A stretch of 64,000 nt of DNA from JANXSS01 sp040385645 (GTDB lineage: Bacteria; Pseudomonadota; Gammaproteobacteria; Burkholderiales; Burkholderiaceae_D): assembly GCA_040385645.1 (NCBI GenBank), contig JAZKGZ010000012.1, forward strand, positions 1 to 64,000, read 5' to 3'. The notes beneath the pieces are model-generated. The model did no database searches and was not told the origin of the DNA. It saw only the letters and a program-made list of their open reading frames with translations. Positions 32,963 to 41,554 of this stretch are shown one piece after another. Made by a program: the position numbers and the translations under genes. Position 1 is the stretch's first letter. Every line of letters begins with the position of its first letter.

Positions 32963-33137
32963 ACAACGTATTGTAGGCCATACCTCCAGGTTATTCCAGA
33001 AGCATTATCGGTCCTAGTTTTCCAGCTAAATCTAGTAGACCAAATAATATCTAATAAGTAACTAATTATTAAATCATTAAGTATTTCAGTTATGTGAAAT
33101 GTGTTACTTAATGGTGGACACGTTAGAGACTAAAAGT

Positions 33138-34319
33138 TCAGTCGCTGGCAGGTAAAAGCGCCAAAATTGCCGCCATCCTGGCTGCTCTGACCGCCGCATT
33201 GATGCGCAACGGCTGACCGGGGTATCGCCGCTGCACTTGTGCCGCCACAAAGCCGGTGTCAACGGCCAGCACCGCGTGGTGAAGACGTCGCCAATTAGCT
33301 ACCGAACCCTCTATACGCGGGTCGTCGGTGTACAGGAAAGTAATCGCTTCTAACATCTGGTTGAATCGGGTCGGCTTTCGCAATGCATCGCAGCGCTCGA
33401 GCAGGGCGAGCGCCTGTTCAGGTATAGACGTGCTCTCGAAAAGAGCACCGCATTCGCGGCCGGTCATGCGTGCCAGATCACGGCAGTCGCTAGGGACTTT
33501 CAATCTTTTGGAGGCTGCTTCGATCGGTGCGGTATCGGCCACGTCGGTTCCGCCAACTGACTGCTCTGCCGGTAGCGCAGTCGGTTGCAGCAGAATGGCA
33601 TACCGAACCGGCAATACGGCGTTCGCAATCGCTGCAGCATCCAGACTGGCCAACATGGCCTGAGCTTGCAAAGAAGTTTGGTGCCACAGTTGCGCCACGG
33701 CTGGCAGCAGCCGTGCCAAGGCACCACAGGCATGCAGTACCTCAACCATGCGCGAGGGTTTAACTTCCATCAACCCGCGTGAAAACTCTTGCCAGGCACG
33801 CTCGGGCACCAGTGCATCGACTTCCCCATTTTCGACCATGGTACGCATCAGTTCGGCCGTTGCCGGCGCGATCGAAAAATCGACGAATCTGGCACTGAAA
33901 CGCGCGATCCGGAGTATGCGGACCGGGTCTTCCAGAAACGCCGGCGAGACGTGTCGCAACAGGCGCGCGCGCAAATCGGCCTGCCCGTTGAAAGGGTCGA
34001 TGAGGCTACCGTCCTCGGCTTGCGCCATGGCGTTGATGGTCAGATCGCGGCGGGCGAGATCCTGTTCCAGGGTAACGTCGGCCTGCGCATGAAAAACGAA
34101 TCCCTTGTAACCCGGAGCGGTCTTGCGCTCGGTGCGCGCCAGTGCATACTCTTCATGCGTCTGCGGGTGCAAAAACACCGGAAAATCCCGACCGACCGGG
34201 ACGAACCCTTGTGCCAGCATCGCTTCGGGCGTGGTACCGACAACGACGAAATCACGGTCTTTTACCGGCAGTCCGAGCAGGCGGTCGCGCACGGCACCGC
34301 CAACCAGATAACGCTGCAT
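33138..34319 (-). CDS. cca: CCA tRNA nucleotidyltransferase with a degenerate HD region
   Basis: Adds or repairs the 3' CCA of tRNA. 393 residues. The catalytic head is GGAVRDRLLGLPVKDRDFVVVG (Asp pair in DRD), followed by ARTERK, RRDLTINAMA and EDPVRILRIARFSARF. Beyond residue 200 the E. coli enzyme has an HD phosphohydrolase domain; here the equivalent of VRFATLCHDLGKG reads VRYAILLQPTALP and the first ligand region is also lost, so metal-dependent phosphatase activity is unlikely. Coded after GST in the slt-NDUFA9-GST-cca group. Confidence 0.93.
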   Translation of the reverse strand: MQRYLVGGAVRDRLLGLPVKDRDFVVVGTTPEAMLAQGFVPVGRDFPVFLHPQTHEEYALARTERKTAPGYKGFVFHAQADVTLEQDLARRDLTINAMAQAEDGSLIDPFNGQADLRARLLRHVSPAFLEDPVRILRIARFSARFVDFSIAPATAELMRTMVENGEVDALVPERAWQEFSRGLMEVKPSRMVEVLHACGALARLLPAVAQLWHQTSLQAQAMLASLDAAAIANAVLPVRYAILLQPTALPAEQSVGGTDVADTAPIEAASKRLKVPSDCRDLARMTGRECGALFESTSIPEQALALLERCDALRKPTRFNQMLEAITFLYTDDPRIEGSVANWRRLHHAVLAVDTGFVAAQVQRRYPGQPLRINAAVRAARMAAILALLPASD

Positions 34320-34329
34320 GATTGGAGTT

Positions 34330-35043
34330 CTAATCCGGATAGGTATCGTAGCGGGGTGCGGTATCGGTTTCGGCCATCGCGCCGGCCATCCAGAGCGCTA
34401 CGGCGGGATGCGCGGCGACGCGGTCGGCGTAGGCCTGCAGCGCCGGTGCCAGCGATACATCGTAGGTACGAAAGCGCATGACTACCGGCGCATAGTAAGC
34501 GTCGGCAATCGAAAAATCACCGAAAAGATAATCGTTCGGGCCGCTCTCGGCCATGCAGTCTTCCCATATTTCGCAGATCCGGCCGATGTCGCCTTGCGCT
34601 TCGGGAGTACGACCCTTGCCATGAAAATTGGCACGAATATTCATCCACATGGCGCTACGCAAACCGGCAAAACCGGCATGCATCTCGGCGCAGACCGAAC
34701 GCGCCTGCGCGCGTTTTACCACGTCGAGCGGCCACATATTCTTTTCGCGAAATTGCTCGGCGAGATACTCGCAAATCGCCAGCGAATCCCAGATCACGGT
34801 TTCGCCGGCGATCAATACCGGCACTCTGCCCGCCGGTGAATAATGGGCGATCATGTTGGTCGTATCGGCACGATCCAGCGGCACGACGATTTCTCGAAAC
34901 GGTATGTTGAAAGCGGTCATCGCTACCCAGGGGCGCATCGACCAGCTCGAGTAATTTTTGTTGCCGATGACGAGAGTCAGGCCAGCTTTTTCTGCCCGTT
35001 CCAGGGTTTCCGAGAGTGTCGGATCAAGTTCGGTGGTCTGCAT
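34330..35043 (-). CDS. Glutathione S-transferase family protein
   Basis: 237 residues. An N-terminal thioredoxin-like domain (LVIGNKNYSSWSMRPWVAMTAF, Ser in the usual active-site position) holds the GSH-binding AGRVPVLIAGETVIWDSLAICEYLAE. The C-terminal helical domain contains FGDFSIADAYYAPVVMRF, with the conserved Asp of the N-capping box. The start at 35043 was chosen on length; an upstream in-frame codon would add 24 residues. Substrate unknown. It lies between the NDUFA9-like gene and cca with short gaps. Confidence 0.9.
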   Translation of the reverse strand: MQTTELDPTLSETLERAEKAGLTLVIGNKNYSSWSMRPWVAMTAFNIPFREIVVPLDRADTTNMIAHYSPAGRVPVLIAGETVIWDSLAICEYLAEQFREKNMWPLDVVKRAQARSVCAEMHAGFAGLRSAMWMNIRANFHGKGRTPEAQGDIGRICEIWEDCMAESGPNDYLFGDFSIADAYYAPVVMRFRTYDVSLAPALQAYADRVAAHPAVALWMAGAMAETDTAPRYDTYPD

Positions 35044-35083
35044 AAGGTCTTGTTTAGGATATTGATGGGTCGTACTGAATAGA

Positions 35084-36031
35084 TTAGGCGTGCCTAGCCA
35101 GATAGGCCGGCGCATGGGTTTCCAGCGCTGCGGGAACGATGCCGAGTTCGTCGGCGAGCGGCGCTCTCAGAATATTATCCTGCTTCATCGAGTCGAGGTT
35201 GTCGCGGCTCATCAACGGCCCGCCGGGCATCCATTCCAGAGCGAAAGCCTGTAATCGAGCCAGTGCCGGCGGCAAGCCGATGACTGGCCGCCGATTGCCA
35301 GACCATTGCCCAGCGAGCATGACCAGCTGGCGCAGGGTGTAGACACTCGGGCCACCCAGCTCGTAGGTTTTGCCGAACGTCGTGGGATGCTCCAATGCAT
35401 TGACGAACGCCTGTGCGACATCGCCCACGTACACCGGTTGAAAACGTGCATCGGCACCGCCCAGCGGCATCACCGGAAAAAACCGCTGTAACGATGCGAA
35501 CAAATTTAAAAACTGATCTTGCGGACCGAATACCACCGATGGACGAAAAATCGTCGCCGCCGGAAGCGCAGCGCGCACGGCAGCTTCGCCGTCGGCTTTC
35601 GAGCGCAGATACATCGAACTGCCCTGCGCGGAAGCGCCGAGAGCGCTCATATGTAGATAACGTTCGATGCCAGCAGCTACGCAAGCGGCCGCGATCTTTT
35701 TCGGAAGCTCCACATGGGCCCGGGCAAATGCCCGACCGTATCGGGAGCCGGCAGCACCCGAACGCGAATGCAGTATGCCTACCAGATTGATGACGGCGTC
35801 ACAACGCGCCATCAAGCCGGCCAAGACCGTGGCATCGTGCACATCGGCCTGCACCACTTCGACGGTCGGCAGCACTGAAAACTTGCGCGAGTGGTTGGCA
35901 GAGCGCGTCGGCACAATGACACGCCGCCCGTCGGCAGCAAGTCGGGCAATCAGGTGTGCACCGATGAACCCCGTGCCGCCAATAACCAACACCGAGGGAT
36001 AACGTCGTGCGGCGGCATTCAGATCGAGCAT
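35084..36031 (-). CDS. Complex I NDUFA9-like NAD(P)-binding protein (atypical SDR)
   Basis: 315 residues. Rossmann motif VIGGTGFIGAHL at residues 16-27 (GxxGxxG), RRVIVPTRS for the cofactor ribose, then VINLVGILHS and YLHMSALGA. The usual SDR YxxxK is replaced by the family-typical YLRSKADGE. It resembles the NDUFA9 accessory subunit and bacterial homologues next to slt. No complex I genes are present here, so the partner is unknown. Confidence 0.85.
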   Translation of the reverse strand: MLDLNAAARRYPSVLVIGGTGFIGAHLIARLAADGRRVIVPTRSANHSRKFSVLPTVEVVQADVHDATVLAGLMARCDAVINLVGILHSRSGAAGSRYGRAFARAHVELPKKIAAACVAAGIERYLHMSALGASAQGSSMYLRSKADGEAAVRAALPAATIFRPSVVFGPQDQFLNLFASLQRFFPVMPLGGADARFQPVYVGDVAQAFVNALEHPTTFGKTYELGGPSVYTLRQLVMLAGQWSGNRRPVIGLPPALARLQAFALEWMPGGPLMSRDNLDSMKQDNILRAPLADELGIVPAALETHAPAYLARHA

Positions 36032-36043
36032 CGGACAAACCTT

Positions 36044-37990
36044 TCAGGGAAGATCGGAGGCGACAAATCCTTTCGGCGCGACCGACCCCAGACGGGCCTT
36101 CAGCGACTGCGGTTGATTGTCGAACAAGGCAGCATAATACGTCGCATTGGACAAGACGTTCTTTACATAGCCTCGGGTTTCGCTGAACGGAATCGATTCG
36201 GCAAAAATCGCCCCTTCGACCGCACGCGGCAGGGTCGCACGCCATGCCCTCGGACGGCCGGGGCCGGCATTGTAGGCTGCCGTCGCCAAGGCTTGGGAAT
36301 TGTCCAGGTCACCCAGCACCATCTTTAGATAATTCGTACCCAGGCGGATATTGATCGGTATATCGTTGACCTGGCCGGCGCTAAATCCTTCCATGCCGAT
36401 CTTGCGCGCGACCCAGCTGGCAGTCGCCGGCATCAGTTGCATCAGTCCGGACGCGCCCACATGCGAACGAGCATTCATGATGAATCGTGATTCCTGGCGA
36501 ATCAAACCGTACACCCATGCGATATCGAGATCCAGCGGTGCGGCATTGGCGCGCATGACATCGGCATGCGGCGAGGGAAAGCGCTGCGTGAAATCGACGG
36601 CAACCTGGGTACGGTCCGAAGTATTGACCATGCGGTCGAGCAGATTGTTTTGTCGGGCGAATTCCGCAGCGGCCAGGTGCTGTCGCTCGTTCATGCGGCG
36701 CAGTTCCCAGTTCCATTCGCGGTACCCTTCGAAGCGCAGATTCAGATCGAAAAATTTCATGGCGCGTCTGAAGCCAGGGTTTTGGCCGGCAGCGGCAACT
36801 TCCTCCGGCAGTAAAGAAACGGAACGGGCCGGAAGGACGATTTTTTGGCCCAGCTCTTCCAATGCCAATTGACCGTAGAAACCAGGAATCGCACTGATCG
36901 ACTGGAAATGCAGTTGCGCATCCTGCACGCGCCCTTCGACTTGCAAGGCACGGCCGTACCAATAAACCCATGCGCTATCGCTGCGTAGCGAAGGCGGCAT
37001 ACTATCGATTGCAGCTTTGACCAATTTCCAGTCGCCGGCGCGTAGCGCCGCGCGTACCTGCCATTGGTGCGCTTCCTGCGATAAAGGCGCACCTTGTGCC
37101 AGACGCCAGTACTGTACGGCCTCAGGTGCCAGTTTCAGCGATGCCTGATGCGCAATTTGCCCCCACCCCAGAGAGCGTTCGGAAGCGCTCAGCCGCTCGC
37201 TCGCCCCTTGCAGGACCGCGACCGCGTTCGGCAGGTTGTTGCGGGCGGCACGACCCAAGGCAATAATGAATGCTTCGCGCATCTCCGGCGTGGCACCGGC
37301 ACCACGTGCTAGAACCAGTTCAGGCCGATCGATCGCCTGCTGCACTATGCTCTCCGGCACCTGGACAAGCAGCGCGATACGTCGCGCCACGCCACTGTTG
37401 CCGGTCTCGGCCGCCAGGCGCATCTGCGCCCAGACGTCGGCAGGGCTGAATTGGCCATTCTGCAATAGCGTAACGATCAAGCTCGGGCAGGCTTCGCCGT
37501 AATTCTGCGTCGAATTCAACAACGCGCGTGCTTCCTCGCCTGCTTGCTGCCCTTTCAATGCTTTCGACAATAATGCGTAACACTTTACCTGCATGTCATC
37601 GTTCAACGCATATAGAGGATGCTGCTCGTCGAACACTGCCCAATTACGCGTTCTGCCAAGTTCCAGCAGCCAGTCGTTACGCAGGCGGTCGGCGATGGCG
37701 GCACCCTCGTAACGGCCGAGAAACTCGCGCATTTCCATCGATGTGGCTTCGCGTAAGCGCGGCTTGAGCCGGTAATAATCGACGTACGAAGGAATCGTAT
37801 AATTGGGTAGACGATCGGCCAGAGCATCGGCGAAGCGTGCGTCGTCTCGGCGGGCGGCATCGCGTAGCGCTAGAAAGGTGTCGTCTTGCCCGGCAAAAAT
37901 GGCGACCCGTGAAGACTGTGCTTCGGCACCCAGACTGGCAGCTGCCACCAGGACCGGGATTAGGAAGCGCATGCGGTTCATGATATTCAT
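36044..37990 (-). CDS. slt: Soluble lytic murein transglycosylase
   Basis: Cleaves glycan strands of peptidoglycan, leaving 1,6-anhydro ends. About 648 residues. A signal peptide (FLIPVLVAAASLGAEAQ) is followed by a long superhelical alpha domain of Slt70 type (about 30-450) and the C-terminal SLT domain: IRQESRFIMNARSHVGASGLMQLMPATA with the catalytic Glu in QES, then GTNYLKMVL and ATAAYNAGPGR. The start at 37990 is the most probable of several near ATGs. It is divergent from the 5-FCL gene. Confidence 0.93.
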   Translation of the reverse strand: MNIMNRMRFLIPVLVAAASLGAEAQSSRVAIFAGQDDTFLALRDAARRDDARFADALADRLPNYTIPSYVDYYRLKPRLREATSMEMREFLGRYEGAAIADRLRNDWLLELGRTRNWAVFDEQHPLYALNDDMQVKCYALLSKALKGQQAGEEARALLNSTQNYGEACPSLIVTLLQNGQFSPADVWAQMRLAAETGNSGVARRIALLVQVPESIVQQAIDRPELVLARGAGATPEMREAFIIALGRAARNNLPNAVAVLQGASERLSASERSLGWGQIAHQASLKLAPEAVQYWRLAQGAPLSQEAHQWQVRAALRAGDWKLVKAAIDSMPPSLRSDSAWVYWYGRALQVEGRVQDAQLHFQSISAIPGFYGQLALEELGQKIVLPARSVSLLPEEVAAAGQNPGFRRAMKFFDLNLRFEGYREWNWELRRMNERQHLAAAEFARQNNLLDRMVNTSDRTQVAVDFTQRFPSPHADVMRANAAPLDLDIAWVYGLIRQESRFIMNARSHVGASGLMQLMPATASWVARKIGMEGFSAGQVNDIPINIRLGTNYLKMVLGDLDNSQALATAAYNAGPGRPRAWRATLPRAVEGAIFAESIPFSETRGYVKNVLSNATYYAALFDNQPQSLKARLGSVAPKGFVASDLP

Positions 37991-38014
37991 CACTGTATTT
38001 TTTCCGAGAGCCGA

Positions 38015-38728
38015 ATGACGACCACGCCGAGGATAGCATGTGAACCCACAGCAACTGTGGCGGAAACAACGCAAGACGGTACAGAATTTAAACGCGCGAT
38101 TCGCCAGTCGATGCGGGCGACGCGTACTGCCTTGACCGCCGCACATCGCACTGCACACGATGCAGCGATTGCAGCCAATATCGAGGCTTGGCTAATGCGG
38201 CATCCGGTGCGGGAGTTGGGGGTATATTGGCCGATTCATGGCGAGCCCGACCTGCGTGTTCTCTATACCCGACTCGCTGCAAGTGGTATCCGTCTGGCCC
38301 TACCGAAGGTCGTGGGACGCGAACTGCCACTGCAATTTTTGGCATGGATGCCGGGAGACGAACTCGTCGTCGGCCGCGATGGCATTGCCGTGCCGGCTGC
38401 AGGTACGACGATTGCCGACAGTGCAACGACTACCGCCGTGGTTACCGCAGTCATACCTGGCGCGCTGTTGATTCCCTGCCTGGCATTCAACTCAGAGAAT
38501 TTTCGGCTCGGTTACGGCGGCGGTTATTACGACCGCACGCTGGCAAGCATGCCTGGTGCAGTCGCCATCGGTGTCGGCTATGGCTGCACCCAGACCGAAT
38601 TTCCCGCTGCCCCACACGATATCGCCATGCATGTCGTGATTACGGAAAAACCCGAGCAACACAAAAAATCAGAGGAATCCGAGATGCGGCTATCTAGGCC
38701 GGGACAAGACGACGCCAGATCGCCGTAG
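38015..38728 (+). CDS. 5-formyltetrahydrofolate cyclo-ligase
   Basis: Converts 5-formyl-THF to 5,10-methenyl-THF with ATP, recovering folate for one-carbon metabolism. 237 residues. RQSMRATRTAL at residues about 30-40, VYWPIHGEPDL, LLIPCLAFNSENFRLGYGGGYYDRTL (the GYGGGYYDR signature), GVGYGCTQTE. The first 22 residues are poorly conserved and the start could be internal. The last 35 bases overlap the end of metF on the other strand, so the two transcripts run into each other. Confidence 0.92.
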   Translation: MTTTPRIACEPTATVAETTQDGTEFKRAIRQSMRATRTALTAAHRTAHDAAIAANIEAWLMRHPVRELGVYWPIHGEPDLRVLYTRLAASGIRLALPKVVGRELPLQFLAWMPGDELVVGRDGIAVPAAGTTIADSATTTAVVTAVIPGALLIPCLAFNSENFRLGYGGGYYDRTLASMPGAVAIGVGYGCTQTEFPAAPHDIAMHVVITEKPEQHKKSEESEMRLSRPGQDDARSP

Positions 38729-39575
38729 TCGGCGCTGCCTGGTTCAGCGTGTAGAAATGCAGCCCGGGCGCGCCGCCTGAAAGCAGCTTTTCGCACAGCT
38801 GTGTCACCACATCTAAGCCGAATGCCCGAAGAGATGGCGCATCGTCACCGAAGCCCGCCAGTTTCAGACGCAACCAGCGAGGAATCTCTGCACCGCACAT
38901 GTCCGAAAAGCGAACCAGCTGCGTGTAATTGGTGATCGGCATGATTCCGGCGACGATGGGTACATCTACGCCGATGCGCCGGGCATCGTCGACGAACCGG
39001 AAATAAGCGTCCGGATTATAAAAATACTGGGTAATCGCAGCGTCGGCACCTGCTTTCACCTTGCGGGCAAAATTTTGCAGATCGTCCTGCGGCGATTTCG
39101 CCTGCGGATGCATTTCCGGGTAAGCGGCGACCTCGATATGAAACCAGTCGCCGGTTTCCGCACGCACGAACTCGACGAGTTCGCTGGCATAGCGAAATTC
39201 ACCGAACTGCGAACTGGCATCGTCATCGGCACCATCGTTGGCAGCAACGGCGGTACCGCCCTCAACATTGGGTAGATCGCCGCGTAATGCGACCAGCCGT
39301 TTCACGCCCTGCTCTTGATACGACTTCAGCATTTGCCGCACGCCGTCTTTGGAACTCCCCATGCAAGACATGTGTGGCGCGGCATCTAAGCCTTCGCTGC
39401 GAATATCCCGCACGGTATCGAGTGTGCCCTGTTGGGTCGAACCGCCGGCACCGAAAGTGACTGAAAAATAATGCGGCTTCAGCGCGGCAAGCTGCGAACG
39501 CGTCGCGCGCAACTTGTCGGCGCTTTCGGCCGTTTTGGGAGGAAAAAATTCAACGCTGAAATTATGCTCAGTCAT
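38694..39575 (-). CDS. metF: 5,10-methylenetetrahydrofolate reductase
   Basis: FAD-dependent reduction of methylene-THF to methyl-THF, which supplies the methyl group for methionine synthesis. 293 residues. Motifs: VEFFPPKT at residues 8-15, FGAGGSTQQGTLDTV, RLVALRGDLP, IEVAAYPEMHP (catalytic and FAD-binding), and TQYFYNPDAYFRFVDDARRIGVD. The start overlaps the end of the small membrane-protein gene by 8 bases. The order ahcY-DUF360-metF is frequent in betaproteobacteria. Confidence 0.97.
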   Translation of the reverse strand: MTEHNFSVEFFPPKTAESADKLRATRSQLAALKPHYFSVTFGAGGSTQQGTLDTVRDIRSEGLDAAPHMSCMGSSKDGVRQMLKSYQEQGVKRLVALRGDLPNVEGGTAVAANDGADDDASSQFGEFRYASELVEFVRAETGDWFHIEVAAYPEMHPQAKSPQDDLQNFARKVKAGADAAITQYFYNPDAYFRFVDDARRIGVDVPIVAGIMPITNYTQLVRFSDMCGAEIPRWLRLKLAGFGDDAPSLRAFGLDVVTQLCEKLLSGGAPGLHFYTLNQAAPTTAIWRRLVPA

Positions 39576-39915
39576 TTTTTTTTAAGACCAGCGCGGAGAG
39601 TACCCACGAGATCAGGCTGTACAACACTGCCGCCCCGATCGCCGACCAGAAACCCGCCACCTGAAAACCACCGATCAATTGCGCAACTACCCAAAACAAA
39701 ACGCCATTGATAATGAAAATGAACAGGCCGAGTGTAACGACCGTGACCGGCAAAGTTAGTAGCACCAGCAACGGTCGTATCAGGGTGTTGACCAGCCCCA
39801 GCACCAGCGCCGCAATCAATGCGACGCCGATGCTGTCGACCCGCACCGATTGCATCAAGTAGGGCAGCGCCAGTAATGCCAGCGCATTGATGATCCATGT
39901 GAGTAATAAGCGCAT
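39568..39915 (-). CDS. Phage holin superfamily IV / DUF360 membrane protein
   Basis: 115 residues and four TM helices: LLLTWIINALALLALPYLM, IGVALIAALVLGLVNTLI, LLVLLTLPVTVVTLGLFIFIINGVLFWVV and FWSAIGAAVLYSLISWVLSAL. This is the DUF360 pattern, often found between ahcY and metF. The name comes from distant similarity to mycobacterial holins; no phage genes are near. Function unknown. It starts 18 bases after ahcY. Confidence 0.88.
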   Translation of the reverse strand: MRLLLTWIINALALLALPYLMQSVRVDSIGVALIAALVLGLVNTLIRPLLVLLTLPVTVVTLGLFIFIINGVLFWVVAQLIGGFQVAGFWSAIGAAVLYSLISWVLSALVLKKND

Positions 39916-39933
39916 GGCAACTCAATAACCAGT

Positions 39934-41373
39934 TTAATAACGATAGGTTTCAGGTTTGTACGGGCCGACCTTTTGCACACCGATGTAATCGGCCTGCTCG
40001 GTGGTGAGCTCGGTGAGCTGCGCATTAAGCTTCTTGAGCTGCAGGCGCGCCACTTTCTCGTCGAGATGCTTTGGCAGCGTATAAACACCGATTGGATAAG
40101 CCGAATTGTTCTTGAACAGTTCGATCTGTGCGATCGTCTGGTTCGCAAACGACGAACTCATTACATACGACGGGTGACCGGTGCCGCAACCGAGATTGAC
40201 TAAGCGGCCTTCGGCCAACAGGATGATGCGCTTGCCATCTGGAAAAATCACATGATCGACCTGGGGCTTGATGTTTTCCCACTTGTATTGCTTCAATGCG
40301 GCGACTTCGATTTCATTATCGAAATGGCCGATATTGCAGACGATCGCCTGATCCTTCATTTTTTGCATGTGGGAATGCGTAATGACATGATAGTTGCCGG
40401 TGGCCGTGACGAAAATATCGGCATGCTCGGCGGCGTAATCCATGGTCACGACGCGATAGCCTTCCATTGCCGCCTGCAACGCGCAGATCGGGTCGACCTC
40501 GGTCACCCACACTTGTGCCGACAAGGCCCGTAATGCCTGAGCCGAACCTTTGCCGACATCGCCATAACCAGCGACGACTGCCACCTTACCGGCGATCATG
40601 ACGTCGGTTGCCCGTTTGATGCCGTCCACCAACGACTCGCGGCAGCCATACAGATTATCGAACTTCGATTTCGTCACCGAATCGTTGACATTGATCGCTG
40701 GAAAAGCCAAGCGGCCTTCCTTGTGCATCTGATACAGCCGGTGCACGCCGGTCGTCGTTTCTTCAGTCACGCCCATGATTTCCGCCAGACGGGTGGAATA
40801 CCAGTTGCCACCGGTGGCCAGGCGTTTCTTGATCGAATTGAATAGGCAAATCTCTTCTTCCGAACCCGGATTGTCGAGCACCGATGCATCTTTTTCGGCG
40901 CGGGTACCCAGATGCAGCAACAGCGTGGCGTCGCCACCGTCGTCGAGAATCATGTTCGCGTGACGCGGCCCGCTGGCATCGTTGGGCCATTCGAAAATAC
41001 GATGGGTGAATTCCCAGTAGTCGTCCAGGCTCTCGCCTTTGAACGCGAAGACCGGCGTGCCATCGGCAGCAATGGCGGCCGCTGCATGGTCTTGCGTTGA
41101 GTAGATATTGCAGGAAGCCCAGCGCACTTGTGCGCCTAGCGCTTCCAGCGTCTGAATCAGCACCGCTGTCTGGATCGTCATGTGGATCGAGCCAGTAATG
41201 CGCGCACCTTTTAAAGGCTGACTGGCGGCAAATTCTTCGCGGATGGCGATCAACCCCGGCATTTCAGTTTCGGCAATGCTGATTTCCTTGCGGCCCCAGT
41301 CTGCAAGACTGAGATTGGCAACGTGGAAATCCTGGAAGGTGGTTCTATCGGTGTTGTAGACTGCGGCGTTCAT
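39934..41373 (-). CDS. ahcY: S-adenosyl-L-homocysteine hydrolase
   Basis: Splits SAH into homocysteine and adenosine, removing the product inhibitor of methyltransferases. 479 residues. N-terminal substrate region with ARITGSIHMTIQTAVLIQTL and CNIYSTQDHAAAAI, NAD region VVAGYGDVGKGSAQALRAL (GxGxxG), C-terminal QLKKLNAQLTELTTEQADYIGV and KPETYRY. The ATG at 41373 is preferred over an adjacent GTG because AGGAGG lies 5 bases upstream. A SAH riboswitch and its own promoter precede it, so expression should rise with SAH. Confidence 0.98.
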   Translation of the reverse strand: MNAAVYNTDRTTFQDFHVANLSLADWGRKEISIAETEMPGLIAIREEFAASQPLKGARITGSIHMTIQTAVLIQTLEALGAQVRWASCNIYSTQDHAAAAIAADGTPVFAFKGESLDDYWEFTHRIFEWPNDASGPRHANMILDDGGDATLLLHLGTRAEKDASVLDNPGSEEEICLFNSIKKRLATGGNWYSTRLAEIMGVTEETTTGVHRLYQMHKEGRLAFPAINVNDSVTKSKFDNLYGCRESLVDGIKRATDVMIAGKVAVVAGYGDVGKGSAQALRALSAQVWVTEVDPICALQAAMEGYRVVTMDYAAEHADIFVTATGNYHVITHSHMQKMKDQAIVCNIGHFDNEIEVAALKQYKWENIKPQVDHVIFPDGKRIILLAEGRLVNLGCGTGHPSYVMSSSFANQTIAQIELFKNNSAYPIGVYTLPKHLDEKVARLQLKKLNAQLTELTTEQADYIGVQKVGPYKPETYRY

Positions 41374-41403
41374 CACGCCCTCCTTTCGTTAGAAAAAAAG
41401 AAA

Positions 41404-41475
41404 CGTGAGCGCAGTTGCAAGATGGTGCTATCCAAGCCTGGCACCGCGACGGGTGCTGCAACGCTCCTTGGAGTT
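41404..41475 (-). ncRNA. SAH riboswitch in the ahcY leader
   Basis: Read on the minus strand the leader contains CCAAGGAGCGTTGCAGC, then GTGCCAGGCTTGG and finally TTGCAACTGCGCTCACG. These are the three conserved blocks of the S-adenosylhomocysteine riboswitch (GAGGAGCGcUGCa, CCAGGCU, GCAACnGCGCUCAC). GGAGCG pairs with CGCTC to close the element, TTGCA with TGCAA, and CCAAG with CTTGG. It ends about 30 bases before the ahcY start codon. The class is known from ahcY leaders of beta- and gammaproteobacteria and turns expression on when SAH is bound. Confidence 0.93.
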
Positions 41476-41478
41476 CGG

Positions 41479-41507
41479 ATTATAGCCGAGAAATTACCCG
41501 GCTAAAA
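41479..41507 (-). promoter_or_regulatory. Promoter of ahcY
   Basis: Perfect -10 TATAAT at 41484-41479 on the minus strand. With a 17-base spacer the -35 is TTTTAG (41507-41502), a weak match. Transcription would begin near 41472, at the very 5' edge of the riboswitch. It sits 48 bases downstream of the peptidase stop. Confidence 0.7.
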
Positions 41508-41554
41508 CTACTTGTCAATCGTCGTGTCCGGTGTCGATTGTCAGGCATCGAGAT

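Noticed and set aside
39568..39915. Holin-like gene as sign of a prophage
   Set aside because: No other phage genes; the gene is part of the conserved ahcY-metF group.
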